Positions 12,130 to 46,570 of a stretch of DNA of 64,000 nt are shown in pieces; positions within the stretch are counted from its first letter, which is position 1, and each line of letters starts with the position of its first letter. The position numbers and the translations under genes are program-made. The notes beneath the pieces are model-generated. The model did not search any database. It had not been told where the DNA came from and was given only the letters and a program-made list of their open reading frames with translations. Source of the stretch: Ciona intestinalis (taxonomy: Eukaryota; Chordata; Ascidiacea; Phlebobranchia; Cionidae); contig NC_020174.2 in assembly GCF_000224145.3 (NCBI RefSeq), forward strand, positions 4,035,026 through 4,099,025, written 5' to 3'.

Positions 12130-12475
12130 CCTTCCTATAAGTTAAGCTGCAACAACGGACTGCACAAAAAGTGTCAACACACGGATTTTTAAACGCGGGA
12201 AATTTTGTTACGCGGGGAAGCCCAAGATTCTGCTGATTCAGATTTTGGTCACATGACCTATATCACGTGACCTGATTCGACAATTCTTGTATTGATGAGA
12301 TGTTTTTGTGAAGTGGTGTCAGGAAATTAAAGAAAAGAGGTATGTGTGTTACAACAAGTATCAGAATTGAAAGAAAATAGATAACGCTAGCAGGTTTCCT
12401 ACGTTTTTCACATTAAAGCATTTAAAATACTTTTTACCAGCAGTGTAAGTTTTTATTATCATAGAAAACGTAAAC
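12130..12475. promoter_or_regulatory. Shared divergent promoter region, WDR76 / acid ceramidase
   Basis: 346 bases separate the two divergent starts. The interval contains CACGTG-like and GTCACATGACC / TCACGTGACC palindromes around 12248-12275, which resemble E-box/CLEAR-type sites used by bHLH factors. No TATA box stands out. Use as a bidirectional promoter is inferred from spacing. Confidence 0.5.
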
Positions 12476-13648
12476 ATGCAGTTCATTACATTGCTAGCTG
12501 TGTTTGCTGCTCTTTGTGTGTTCGCCAATGCGCAGGTTCTTCCACCATACACGGAGGATTGTCAGCATGGGATGTATGCCAACCATGCAAGGTGTGCAGG
12601 CATGCCGCCCACTTTTGAAGTCAATCTTGATCAGGACCCATCTGTCCGTTGGAACGGGGTGGTTCAGCACAAAAAAAAGGAATTGGTTGCTATGATTGGT
12701 CAAATAAAGCTGCTCGTTGGAGCTATTTCACCCAAAATTATCACTGCTGTTGATCAGTATCTTCCGGAGTTGATTCAAAAACTTCCGGAGCCGTATGGAG
12801 CAGAGATTCAAGGCATCGCGAAAGCTTCTGGACTTCCTGATGGGGAAATTTTATTGTTTAATATTTTTTATGAAATTTTCACCGTCTGTACTTCGATTGT
12901 TGCGCAGGATGATGCCGGAAAGTTATACCATGCAAGAAACCTAGATTTTGGCTTGTTTATGGGCTGGGATGTGAAGAATCATACCTGGCTCATAACAGAG
13001 TACCTTAGGCCATTGGTGGTGAATGTCAACTTTACTCGTGGAGGAAAAACGGCGTACAAGTCCGTCAACTTTGCTGGTTATATTGGACTCCTAACTGGAA
13101 TTAAGCCAAATGCTTTTACTATTACTCTGAATGAGAGGTTTAATATAGATGGAGGTTTCGTTGGAATGCTGGAGTGGATTATGGGCCAAAGAGATGGACA
13201 CTGGACTAGTTTTCTTACCCGAACAGTCATGGACAAAGCCTCAAGCTATGACGAAGCAATGTCTATGCTGACAAAGGAAGTCATACTCGCTCCTGTGTAT
13301 TATATCGTTGGAGGGGTGAAATCTGGAGAAGGGGCAGTCGTTACACGGGACCGTACCAAACTTGACAACGTTATGGCCATGAACACAACTGCTGGTGAAT
13401 GGTATGTTCTGGAGACTAACTATGACAACTGGACCAACCCACCATTTTTTGATGACCGGCGCGCTGATGCTAAAAAATGTATGGATTACTCTGGTAAGAA
13501 AGGGGTTGGATTTCCCTCCATTTTCGACGTCCTTTCAACAAAGCCTGTGCTCAACCAGCTGACAACTTACACAGCTCTAATGCAAGTGAATGCAGGGACA
13601 TTGGAGACTTATATTCGTGAATGTCCCCACCCATGTTACCCTTGGTAG
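12476..13648 (+). CDS. ASAH1: Acid ceramidase (N-acylsphingosine amidohydrolase), single exon
   Basis: A 390-residue uninterrupted reading frame. Acid ceramidase hydrolyses ceramide to sphingosine and fatty acid in the lysosome, after self-cleavage in front of a cysteine that becomes the N-terminal nucleophile of the beta subunit. Residues 1-19 form a signal peptide ending ANA|Q. The nucleophile is Cys138 in FTVCTSIVAQD, followed by ARNLDFG, VNFAGYIGLLTG, TLNERFNIDGG, GGVKSGEGAVVTRDR, ETNYDNW, DDRRADA and DVLSTKPVLNQLT, all in ASAH1 order. The C-terminus (ECPHPCYPW) is intact and the length matches human ASAH1 (about 395). ASAH1 is favoured over the paralogue NAAA by this motif set, but a one-to-one relationship is not proved. 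The lack of introns is unusual beside its intron-rich neighbours. A possible splice acceptor (ATAG at 12461-12464) lies 11 bases before the ATG. Confidence 0.95.
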   Translation: MQFITLLAVFAALCVFANAQVLPPYTEDCQHGMYANHARCAGMPPTFEVNLDQDPSVRWNGVVQHKKKELVAMIGQIKLLVGAISPKIITAVDQYLPELIQKLPEPYGAEIQGIAKASGLPDGEILLFNIFYEIFTVCTSIVAQDDAGKLYHARNLDFGLFMGWDVKNHTWLITEYLRPLVVNVNFTRGGKTAYKSVNFAGYIGLLTGIKPNAFTITLNERFNIDGGFVGMLEWIMGQRDGHWTSFLTRTVMDKASSYDEAMSMLTKEVILAPVYYIVGGVKSGEGAVVTRDRTKLDNVMAMNTTAGEWYVLETNYDNWTNPPFFDDRRADAKKCMDYSGKKGVGFPSIFDVLSTKPVLNQLTTYTALMQVNAGTLETYIRECPHPCYPW

Positions 13649-14284
13649 ATAGCCACCAGATTAAATTATATTGATTTTAGATTTTATTGTAATTTTAGTT
13701 GATTTTTCATTTTCGACATAAACATTTATACAATACATTCATATATATTTGTGATTTGTGTATTTTAAAAATGAATAGTTTGGTAAAAACAAACACTTTA
13801 ATAGAAAAAAAGCTTTAGTTAGACTATTATATATACATATATTCCTTTAATGGTTTTAAATGTTGCATGACATTGTATTTTATTACAACGTTTTACAACT
13901 TTATTTACATTAAAAATAAAAATAAAATAATATGCTACCTTCTTCTTTCCAGTTCCACATAGTTCCATTTTCGATCAGTGTTTTTAAAATAGCGTGTTTA
14001 CTTGATCCCCTTCATTTGTGTTTAATTTATTTCGCATGAGCTTATATTACATTATTTAAAGGAAAACAATAAGTTTTCCATTATTGTTTTAAAGTGATTT
14101 GAGTAAAAGACTAATATGTATGTACTTTAAATTTTATGATCGGTATTCTATCCAAAAAAAAATATATTCTAAATATTTTAACCATGTTTTTTCAATAATG
14201 TTTGCCTTATTTTAATCGTTAAAAATTACAGATTCCATATTTGTATGTATATGATACTAGGGTAGACTTGTAAATACAATAGCA
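13649..14284. other. Acid ceramidase 3' region / EXOC2 upstream region
   Basis: Strongly AT-rich. AATAAA-type signals occur around 13913-13928 and could end the ceramidase mRNA. No coding potential seen. An AG two bases before the EXOC2 ATG (ACAATAG|CA ATG) is a possible acceptor for a 5'UTR intron or spliced leader. Confidence 0.5.
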
Positions 14285-17200
14285 ATGCCTGTTGGGCCCG
14301 CACCTGTTGTGACTGGCATATCACCTAAAGATGGGACACCCTTCACTAAAGTTACGATTCGTGGGGAAAATCTGGGAACAAGTCAAAGTGATGTGTTAGG
14401 TAATTTTACTCCTTAAACTTCAATGTACTAGTACTAGCAGTTCTTTTTAAAGGAAGCATTTTAAAATTGGAATGATTTTATTAACAATTTTAATGTTGTT
14501 AAAACCTTATTTTATGGAAGTGTATATGACAAAAAAGTTAAATTTTGTTGATTTGATTTTCAGGTGTTGCCATATGTGGCAAAAACTGCTCAATGACTGT
14601 GGATTGGGTATCTCCTTCAAAAATATTCTGCAGAACGGCAGCAGGAATTGGTAAAGGAGACATCATAGTTATCACAAAGTCAGGAGGAACTGGTTCGTCC
14701 ACTGTTACATTTACAGGACTTCCAGTAAAGAAAGTTGGTAAGTTAGAATTGTTGTTTTCCTGCAGTATTGCTACCTATTATACTGTTATCTGTTTTCATG
14801 TCTTATAAAAATAAAAATTAAACCATTAAAATTACCCAAAATGTCCAAGGCCACAGAAAATGATGATTACTAAAGTAATTCTGAAATAACAATTATGGGA
14901 TAAACTGGTATTTTCTTTTTAAATTGTCAGATGTATATGTATTATATATATATATATATATTAATATTTTTTTTATTGCTTACTTTTGATTTAAATTTCA
15001 TTGGTTACTTCCGTTTTATATTTTAAATATTTTCTTTGCATTCAGGTCCACTTGAAACATCGGCCGTGTGGGTTGATGAGACAGAATGGGTGGACCAGCG
15101 CCTCGACCGAGCTCAGAAGTCCTCTAATATTTCATTAAGAACTGACCCACTCGGTCTCAACTCTGAAGAATTGGGGTTAGTACAAAATGAAAAATATGTT
15201 TTGCAAAAACAGGCAAGCTTTTTAAAATGCAGAAAAAGCTGGGATAGTTAGCAAAACTGATTGTTTTTTTTGTTTTACTGATGAATGCAATGCAAAAATT
15301 CCAGGGTAAGCCATGTCTGCTTTACAACCTCGGATTTTATGTGTTTGTAAACATAACCTGTCAAGGCTGTCATTATTTAACATATAAAATAAAAAATTAT
15401 GTGAACTATTTATTTTTGTTTGTGTAAAATATTGGTCAATTGTATAATTTTAGTTACTCGAAACCTGGCATGAGGTGTATGAAACAAAACAACCGTGTTA
15501 TAACGACTATCATTTTTGGGCACACCAAAATAAAGCAAATTATGTTCATTTAACATTGTAACTGCATACTTTTTTGTACCAAATACAAAGTATTAAGATT
15601 TCATTATTTATTCCATATAGTCACAAGACCCAAGCCTACATGCAACTTGCTGACTTGTTTGGAAAAGGAAGTCCCGACCCCACGGATCAAAACTTTGAAC
15701 CTTCTTGGTTTTTATTAGAGAGGCATTGCAACACATCATTCAGTAAACTCAAGGTATTTGTTTACTTGTCATATTTGACATTTTATTTGTTCATGTATTT
15801 AATAATTTCATGTTTGCCATTATTATTTATCTAAAGGCTGTTTTTCTAGCCTAACTTTGTACGGTTCTAGGCCTATTTCATTTTGTTATGCACTAGGTAA
15901 TGCACTATTATTTTTTCAGAAGAATTCTTTTTTAAAACCACTGCTGCCATTTGTTTAGTTTTGTAAATAATTGCCTAATTTCATATTTTGTTGTAGCATA
16001 TAGTCAAATGCTATTTTGTCTTTTCTATTGATTTTATTTGCTCTTACAAAGTTAATGAGTGTCCTCCTTTACATTACATTATGGGACGCATATTATAACA
16101 TGCAATTAATGAACGAGAAGTCGCAGTTAGCTGACACTGAATTTATTCTTACAGGAAGGTCATGCATACATGAAACGCAAAGCAAACAGAAACACCAACA
16201 ACGCTCCACTCAATCATGTCAAAGATAGCTTGCCTGTGTTTTTTGAGGTGCATGAGACACTATCAGGTGAATTTCTATATAAGATGTATTTAACTCTAAA
16301 ATTTATGTGTAATGTTGTATTTACTTAACTTTAATATCTGAATATAATTCAAATTTTCCAACACTCACAGTAATATGTTAATATCTGGCTACACCAGTTG
16401 TTCTTAACCTTTTTCTTGCCGCATCCCTTTTAAATCACCAACCAATTCTCGCACCCCCTTCTGGAAATGCTTGTATAGAGTAGACCTAACCTACCTTAAT
16501 GATTTAGCATTAGCACCCAACACCCCTAAAAACAGTTCTCGCACCCCTGGTTAAGAAACCCTGGCCTACACTAACTTAAATACACGCATACACCTACCGT
16601 ACGCAGGTATCCATCATAAAATGCAGCGTGATGAAGGAGGTCGAAAAAATGGGAACTTGACTGATAAATTAGAATCAACATTAAATGGTAAGTCTCATAT
16701 AATGCTCGTTCTTCTAAATTGTGTGTAACATACTAGCTTCACTAAAAAAGGCACTAAATGTGCTACAATTTTTTAGGATTTTTTAGGATTTTAAAATTGT
16801 TATTTAAAAAATGGTTTTAAAATTGCTTTTAGAAAATGTTTTAAATTGTTGTTTTATACAGAGGCAAGCGAAAATGCAAACAAATTGTTTGACACCGTAC
16901 TCAGCTGTAAAGACAGAGCGGATTCTATCAGGAACACACTTAATGTTTTGCAGAGGTTTAAGGTAAGTTTGATACTTTTAACTCCAGTTGAATGTGTTAT
17001 TGATAAATATGTCGCAAAAAAATGAAATTATCAATAACATAACTTATAACACATAAGTAACTTCTGCGTGCCAAATTCACTAATAAAGCCTCTTACTGTG
17101 TGTTCAAGTTTTTATTTGTGATTTCAAATCCTCAGTTTCTCTTCAACCTGCCGTTGAATATAGAGAAGAATATACAGCGTGGTGATTATGGGGTTGTAAT

Positions 17201-20200
17201 TAATGATTACGAGAAAGCAAAGTCACTTTTCTCAGAAACTGATGTTGATGTATTCAAAAAAGGTAAATTTTGATTTAAAAATATATAAAACAAAGTGTAA
17301 AATTATTAATATTTTTTGGGGGTTATTATGTCAGCATTTTATTAGTTTTCTTTTCTATATTTTTTAGTTTTTTTAGTCTTTTAAAATAAAATGATGCCTA
17401 AAAAATTATATTCTAAATGTCCAAACATTTCATTTTATTTTTCCTTTTTCAAATTTTTTTCCAGTTTTTGCTGAAGTTGAAAAGAGGATTGAGAAGTTCC
17501 GGGAGCAACTGAAGCAGGAAGTCCAGGAGCTTCCCTCTCCTCTTCATCGTCAGAAGAAGCTCATCCGATACCTGCTCGGATTAGGAGAGTCTGGGGATCC
17601 AGGTTGGGAATGCCTCGTACACCAACATGGCTGGATCCAGGAGTCCATGATAAAATGCAAGGACAGACATATCAAAACTGGTGAGGAGTCTGTAGAGTTT
17701 TTATAATTTAAAAATAAACTAATTCGAAATGCCGATGAGATGCAAATTAAATGAAATAATATCATTATTTTATGAATTAGTTTAAATTTATATACGTAAC
17801 ACCCCAAAAAACATAATGTAACACCCAAAGCTACACTTATTAAAAGTATTGTAATAAACTATGTAATTTTGTTTATTAAGTTTGGTTATTTTTTTTATCT
17901 TTATAAATTGGTATTTTGTTGCATGTATAGCAATCTCTATTTTTCGTTATTATTATTTATTAATATTATATTTATTACTTCTTTCAGCTTTCAAATGCAC
18001 AGAAAATTTGGATGAAGCTGGTAAAGTTCAAGTTTGCCATCAGTATTTGGAGGTGAGTGGTTGAGTGGTTTTGTTTGCCCTAACTGTCGAAAGCAAATTT
18101 AAAGTCAGCACTACAGCTTAAATTTTTTAAAATAAAATTTTTTAAAATATATGTATTTTTTAACATCTTTTTTATGCTCATTGCAAATAGAAAAATGTGG
18201 AAGTTTGATGTAATATAACATGCAATAAAAAATCTTTATTATTACTTTGGTGTAATACTGTTTAGACAGGTTTTATTCTGAAAACTAGTTTACTAAAAAG
18301 TGTCTAGTAGCCATTTCAATTTTGTTGGGATTTGGCATTGTCAGGTTATTTGGTGCTTTGAACTAATGTACAACTGTTATTCTCACAGGAACTGACAAGC
18401 ATTGCCACCAGTCAGATCCCTGAGCATTGGAATCTGTGGCAACATTATTCAACGGGTGTGATTTTAAGTGAAACAGGAGAAAAGAGTTCTGATGTGGAAA
18501 ACTTAAAGGAAATGGCATCAAAACATTCAAAGCAAATGAAGGTAATAAGAAACATGATTATGGTTGTATTTGACATAGGTTATGACGAAAATTTTATTTA
18601 GAAGGTACAAACATATAGGAAAGTAAAAGACAACCACATATTAACACATTGTATAACAATGGTTATGGAACCCTTTCATATTTTGCAGTGTATTATAAAT
18701 TTAAGAATGAATGACTTTCAAATAATTGTCTATAAAATTTTGCCATTTATTAAGAAACCTAGTAATTTTCAATAAATATACTTTATCTTGTGTACTTTTT
18801 CGATTTCCAGATTTTCTTCTAACTTTTATTCTTATTTTTCCAATTTACTTCACTACAATATCTCACTTGTTCTAAACCATCATCTTTCAACCAGGGACTC
18901 CTCCGGGACACAGTGATCCTCTTTGTGAACCTCCTACGAGCAGCATTCCTCCCTGCCACCCTCCATGTAGATGATGATGAGGATCTACACGAGCGGGAGT
19001 CATACGGAGTCTGGCCCTCAGAGGTTCCTCTTCCTGCAACTGTCCTTTATGATTGTGTCCGCGCCGCACGGTAAGAAATTTCTACCATTTTTTGATGATC
19101 ATTTTTCTGGGCAAATTTAGTAATAACACTTTAATGGTTCTTGATCGTACTATAGAATTAAATTTTATAACTTTTTAACTCTCGTTTTTCTATTTCGTAC
19201 CACAGACAGTGCTTAATAGAGCTATCCTCTCTCACCCTACCCCATGGAACACTCCAATCATTAAACGACGTCATTCATGACCTTAGAGTTTTAAGTCTCA
19301 GTACTTTCCTACAAGAAGCAACTGATGGTATGAATAAATGAATGTAACTTACTTTGTTCTATATAACTGTGATTGCCATTAAGTTCCTTGCCTAAGCACA
19401 CATACGCCAACAACAGTAGCAGCTACGAGCCTTGAACCCATTGCCTCTGGGTTACAAGCAAGCCACTGCGCGGACTGTAACAAGCTATCATACAAATAGT
19501 AACAGCTATATAGATTTTTAAATTACAACCAATGCCATCCCTAGATATCCGTGGGCTACGAATGAAAGAAACTTGGGAAGTAAGCAACAAGGGAGTGACT
19601 GCTTTGGTAAATATCTCTTACAATTACTTTATTTTAATTTTTACAATATCACCTAATTTTTGGCATATCACTTTATTTATTTTTTTGACTTCGTCTCTTA
19701 ATGTTTACCATATCAAAATATCACAGTAAAGTATTTGTAAATCCTAACCAAGAAATATACACAATGCTTAAAACTGTACAGCACCAAAACGACACACACA
19801 GTCCAGGAATTAACTTACACCTCATGTTTACTGTGATAAATTCTGCAAATCTGACTCTAATCTAATAACAGAATGACAATGCCACTTGGCCGAAATATCT
19901 TTTCGTTATACAATTGGTTGGACTTAAATTTTGTCTTAGGTTTTCTAGCCCCACATGTTTACTATGCCACTACTTTCAAATTAGGTTTTTTTTTTGCAGC
20001 CTTCTCAGTTCCACAACATAACTGTAGCACTGGTGTCAGTGGTTCGTGATGTACTTGAGTCTCTACCTGGTGAAGAACCCGTGTTTGCGCGGGTAGCAGT
20101 GCAGAGTAGAGTGACTCAAGATTTTACAAGGCTATTCACAGTGAGTTTAGGTGTATGAATGAATGAATAAAATTTATTTTGTCTCTTTGGTCACGATAAC

Positions 20201-23028
20201 AAAATGGGTGTTGTTAACCCTAACTAAGTTATAGAACTATTACAACTAACTCTAAAACTTAATTTCAAATTTAATCTTAATAAAAACTTTTATGTTTGTT
20301 TCTTCACTGTGATATAGGTAGGATGAGGGAATATAGGACACCTTTTCATTCTGTTTCCTTGTCCCATTCGATATTAAACAAAAAACATTCCAAGAATTAT
20401 TAAACCGTATGCTTACAACTCCCATAGACTGGTGTTAATTGTTCAAAACAGGATCAGGATATTTGGATGCTGTGTGCTGATGGTGTCCCATCTTCCCCTG
20501 CCCTACTATATAATATGCCATGACTTGCTTTAATTCAAACTCAAAATTCATTTAAATTGTTGATCACCAGACTTTCTCTTCATGTTTGGAACGTTGTGTT
20601 TTCATTGAAGAATCCGAGTCAGATTCGAGTAAAGTACCTCAAGAAAGTCTCCCACCACTGGTAGGTAATTATTAATCTACAAACCTATTATAATGTAAAA
20701 AAACTCAAAAATATGTAAAGTAAAACAGTTGTTACCAGGCGTAATGTAATTCTAATACAGATCTTCTGGCAATCTTGTTTTACAAGTTGTCATGTTTGCT
20801 GTTGTTTTCTGCAAATACCTTTAGCAGCAAAGCTTTTATTAAAGCCTTAAATATCTAAAGTATTAGATTTATATTCAATAAAGTATATGCCCTGGCTCAG
20901 TGGTTAGGCGCTTGCATCATAATCAGAGGATACTGGGTTTGATGCTTAATACTGATACATTTAACTATAATTTTTGGGAATTATTTTATTTAGGAGAAAG
21001 TTAGTTTCACCTATAACACCTCGTATGTTCCTTTTACAGGAGCAACGTCTTGTGATTGGAATAAGCAACTTGTCGTACACAAAACAAAACCTTCTTCATC
21101 CGTTAATTGATCATTTCAGACAGCTACATTTCCCAAACATTGAAGTGACTGAGAAGGTAACCAGTTTAGTTTAAATAGTTGAGTTCTACTTTGTATAGCA
21201 GATTAATGTCTACATTGACTGAATGTAATGAATGAATAAATGTAACTTATTTGATCCTCGCGTGGCCGGAAAACAACAGTCATTATAACATAGGTGTTCA
21301 TACACCTCGTGCCAGCTTACGAGTTACCATGTATATGTTACTTTGTGGGTGATTATTTTTTTTCATTTTTTTATGTATAGTATAGCTGATAATTTGGACA
21401 ACCCATTAGTGCCCACTGGGTTGGAGCAATTGCCGTTAAGTGTCTAGCCCAAGGACACATAGGGCCACAATGGTAGCAGCGTCGAGCCTGAACCTTAAAC
21501 ACATTACCTCTAGGTCACTGTCAGGCAAGATAACCACTTTACCACGGCCCCGAGTTTCTCTAAATATCTTATGTAACTTTATATGACAATTTTTCACACA
21601 GACTTGTGACAGTGAGTTCTCAAAACTGGATGAGAAGTTTTTCGAAGCGTATGTGGAGCACCGTGTCGAACCACTAACCGGCGCTCTTGAGCCAGGAATG
21701 TATGCGGGGAGTTTTGACTGGAACGAATGTTTGAGACCTGAGGGTAAATTTTTATCATTTTCTTTCTCTTTTTTTATCATTTTTTTTCTTCTAAATTCAA
21801 TTACTGTAATGTTAGAAAGCACAACTTTACATTTTATATTTTCACAGGTGTTCGTCCATACATAAAGACAGCTTTAATGAGCATTATAACAATACATGCG
21901 GAGGTAAGAATATATGTAACTTCATTTTCTTTTTTGTTTTCTTGTTAAATGTGGGTTTAGTAGCGATGCTTTTGTTTGACACTTTACTCTAGTATGTATT
22001 TTATCTGTAGCGTGATTAAGATTAGTTTACCCTTTAATGACTGTTTTTTGCTGGTAGTTCTCTTTACTCTTTTAATTTATACGATTGTTACCATATTCGA
22101 AAAAATAAATAAAAATTCTGTTTATGGTATCTGTTAAAAACCATTGTTCTTCAGTCAAGCTATGTTTTTCAGGTTTACTCCATCAATCCTGATCTTGTTC
22201 CTCGATTCCTCATCCAAGTGATCCAAATGACTTCCGAGGAGGTCCTCCGGCTGATCCAGTGTATCCGGAAGATAGGAACAAACGGATCAATGCAGGCGAG
22301 ACTTGACATCGAAGCTCTTCAGCAAGCTACTGCTGCATTTGAGTCAACTCAATCCTCGTAAGTAGTCTGGTTGATCTCCTCATGTGTAATGATATATTGT
22401 GCTTGCAATGTAGTCAGCGCTTACTAATTTTGTAAGACATTAGATTCCACAATTTTTGGTGCTTATAATAAAGTCCTTGGGCAAGACATTTAACGGCAAT
22501 TGCTCCAACCCAGTGGTCACTAATGAGTTGTCCAAATTATCAGCCATACATAAAAAAATGAAAAAAATCCTCAAAAAACTTCAACACAGTAACATACATG
22601 ATAAATCGTAAGGTGGCACGAGGTGTATGAAACAGAACACCCATGTTATAACAACTGTCATTTTCCAGCAACGCGAGGATAAGACAAGATACATTTATTC
22701 ATTCAATTAAAGCGTCATATTTAATTAAATCAAAGTTAACAGCAAAATTAAGTCACAAAGTGTCTAAAACAGAACACTTATAATTTAACAACTGTCCTTG
22801 CGCTGCCACACGCATAGATAAATACATTACATTCATTCATTTATACTGTATATTTAGAAAAAGTCATTCATTCATTTATACTGTATATAATTAATTGACA
22901 GAACAAACTTCGTTGAAGCCTTGGACTCAATACCTGATATGTCCTCTGCCGCGGACCGTCGTTTTTTGGACGAGAACATCAACAAATTCAAGAGTTTGCT
23001 CATATTTCAACTACGCTGCTTTTCATAA
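14285..23028 (+). CDS. EXOC2: Exocyst complex component 2 (Sec5)
   Basis: Subunit of the octameric exocyst that tethers secretory vesicles to the plasma membrane and binds Ral GTPase through an N-terminal IPT/TIG fold. Exons: 14285-14399, 14564-14737, 15046-15175, 15621-15753, 16155-16266, 16607-16687, 16862-16962, 17136-17262, 17465-17680, 17988-18052, 18389-18541, 18895-19070, 19206-19327, 19545-19606, 20000-20140, 20581-20660, 21040-21156, 21602-21743, 21848-21903, 22173-22357, 22902-23028; about 870 residues against about 924 in human. Landmarks: [20 protein letters not shown] (Ral-binding TIG domain), [64 protein letters not shown], and the C-terminal [16 protein letters not shown] before TAA. 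The start gives the conserved short leader. Domains and length indicate an intact gene. Confidence 0.96.
14942..14963. repeat. AT dinucleotide microsatellite
   Basis: About ten AT units in an EXOC2 intron. Confidence 0.8.
15455..15556 (+). mobile_element. SINE tail fragment, EXOC2 intron
   Basis: GGCATGAGGTGTATGAAACA to TATGTTCATTT. Confidence 0.6.
16390..16572. repeat. Inverted-end element, hAT-like, EXOC2 intron
   Basis: Left end CCAGTTGTTCTTAACCTTTT and right end GGTTAAGAAACCCTGG are inverted copies; the middle is rich in CACCCC. Confidence 0.55.
19345..19485 (-). mobile_element. SINE head/body fragment, reversed
   Basis: Reverse of the head and body (TGCCTAAGCACACATACGCC, GAGCCTTGAACCCATTGCC). 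Confidence 0.6.
20313..20512 (+). mobile_element. MITE copy, EXOC2 intron
   Basis: Near full length with both inverted ends (GGTAGGATGAGGGAATATAG / TCTTCCCCTGCCCTACTATA). Subfamily A. Confidence 0.85.
21228..21556 (-). mobile_element. SINE copy, reversed, EXOC2 intron
   Basis: Essentially full length from tail (GAATGAATAAATGTAAC) to head (GGTAGCAGCGTCGAGCCTGA). Confidence 0.8.
22022..22140 (+). repeat. Three-copy intronic repeat, copy 2
   Basis: GACTGTTTTTTGCTGGTAGT to AAATAAATAAAAATTCTGTT; the same ending occurs in copy 1. Confidence 0.5.
22462..22842 (+). mobile_element. SINE copy plus second tail fragment
   Basis: A body-to-tail copy at 22462-22712, followed by a second tail (22735-22842). 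Confidence 0.7.
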
Positions 23029-24172
23029 TTGTGCAATAATTGTATTCTTGTATATGTTAATACGTAAAACACAATATTTATTCTAATGTATATTATAGTC
23101 GCTAATAGCTTTATCCGAGAACTCTACCGTATTTTTCGTGGATTATACTCCAATACCTACAGGACAATTCACTGAAGAGTTAATGCAGGCAATCAAGGAA
23201 ATGAAGAAAAATTGTCAAGTTTTTTTAAACTTTTTTTTAGTAATTCATGCCTTCAGCAAGCAGCAACAATGTTCATAAACTTATTTTAGAAAGTGTAGGT
23301 ATAGGCTATAGTCAGATTTATAGGACATTTTATGTGGTAAAGTTAGCACTAAGGATTGTAAGTTTTTTAATTTAATAGGGTGGGGGAGATGATGCACCTT
23401 TTCATTCCATTTTCTTAACACATTATGTAGTGAACAAAGAACTTACAAAGATTAATAAAAGCGTATCCTTGTTAAAGGTGTCCCAATTTTCCCCACCCTA
23501 CTATTTAACTTTAACAATAACGAGACTCCGTTTCGTTTTACATTTTATTATTTGTTCGGTTTCGAAGACACTGCCAGAGGCGAATAAAGGTCTCCCGGTG
23601 AAGAGAGAATGACTCGCAGGCTAATAGTTATCGATTCTTTGTTCTGTCGGCCGCTGGACTTTATATGGCATGCCATGTCACACATAACACTGATAAAGAA
23701 AGTTAACACTTGAGCCACAGGCAAATATATACCTTCTGATATCTGAGGGCGTGGTTGTTGCCCCCGCGGGCCCTCCGAAGGGCCGGGTTAGGGGTCACAG
23801 CGCGTACATTTAAGCACAAGTAGAACGGTCACGGTGACAGCCTCATTGTCAGTGCAATATACAAAATTAAAACTCGTTCTTGGCATAAATACTGTCCTAT
23901 AATATATACATCGCGAAGGAAATGCGGGACTTTGATCAAAGACCGCTGTGAGCGTTGTCGCGCGTTTGGCCCAGGAAACTGAATTGTTCTGCAACGCCCG
24001 TCTTCAAATTCGCAGTTCTGGTTGAGGAAAAACAAGGAAATAGTATCTGTTGTGATTTGCCCAGGGTCGTCCACCGTTTGTCCTTGGCCGCTCGCAGCGG
24101 TTGCAACAAAAATAGGTGGCATGAAACACGAGATAGGCATTTACTTCGCATGCAACGTAGTGTGTTGCCGCA
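23029..24172. other. Convergent 3' region of EXOC2 and the sodium channel
   Basis: Tail-to-tail interval. It contains a MITE copy with an internal deletion at 23375-23513. At 23099-23221 an open stretch follows an acceptor-like TATATTATAG and is of uncertain meaning. The part nearest the channel (23640-24170) is less AT-rich and probably 3'UTR. No further gene recognised. Confidence 0.5.
23375..23513 (+). mobile_element. MITE copy with internal deletion
   Basis: Both ends are present but about 55 bases of the middle are missing. Subfamily A. Confidence 0.75.

Positions 24173-46570
<22,398 letters not shown>

Noticed and set aside
21436..21822. 128-codon minus-strand frame
   Set aside because: It overlaps a reversed SINE and the antisense of an EXOC2 exon.
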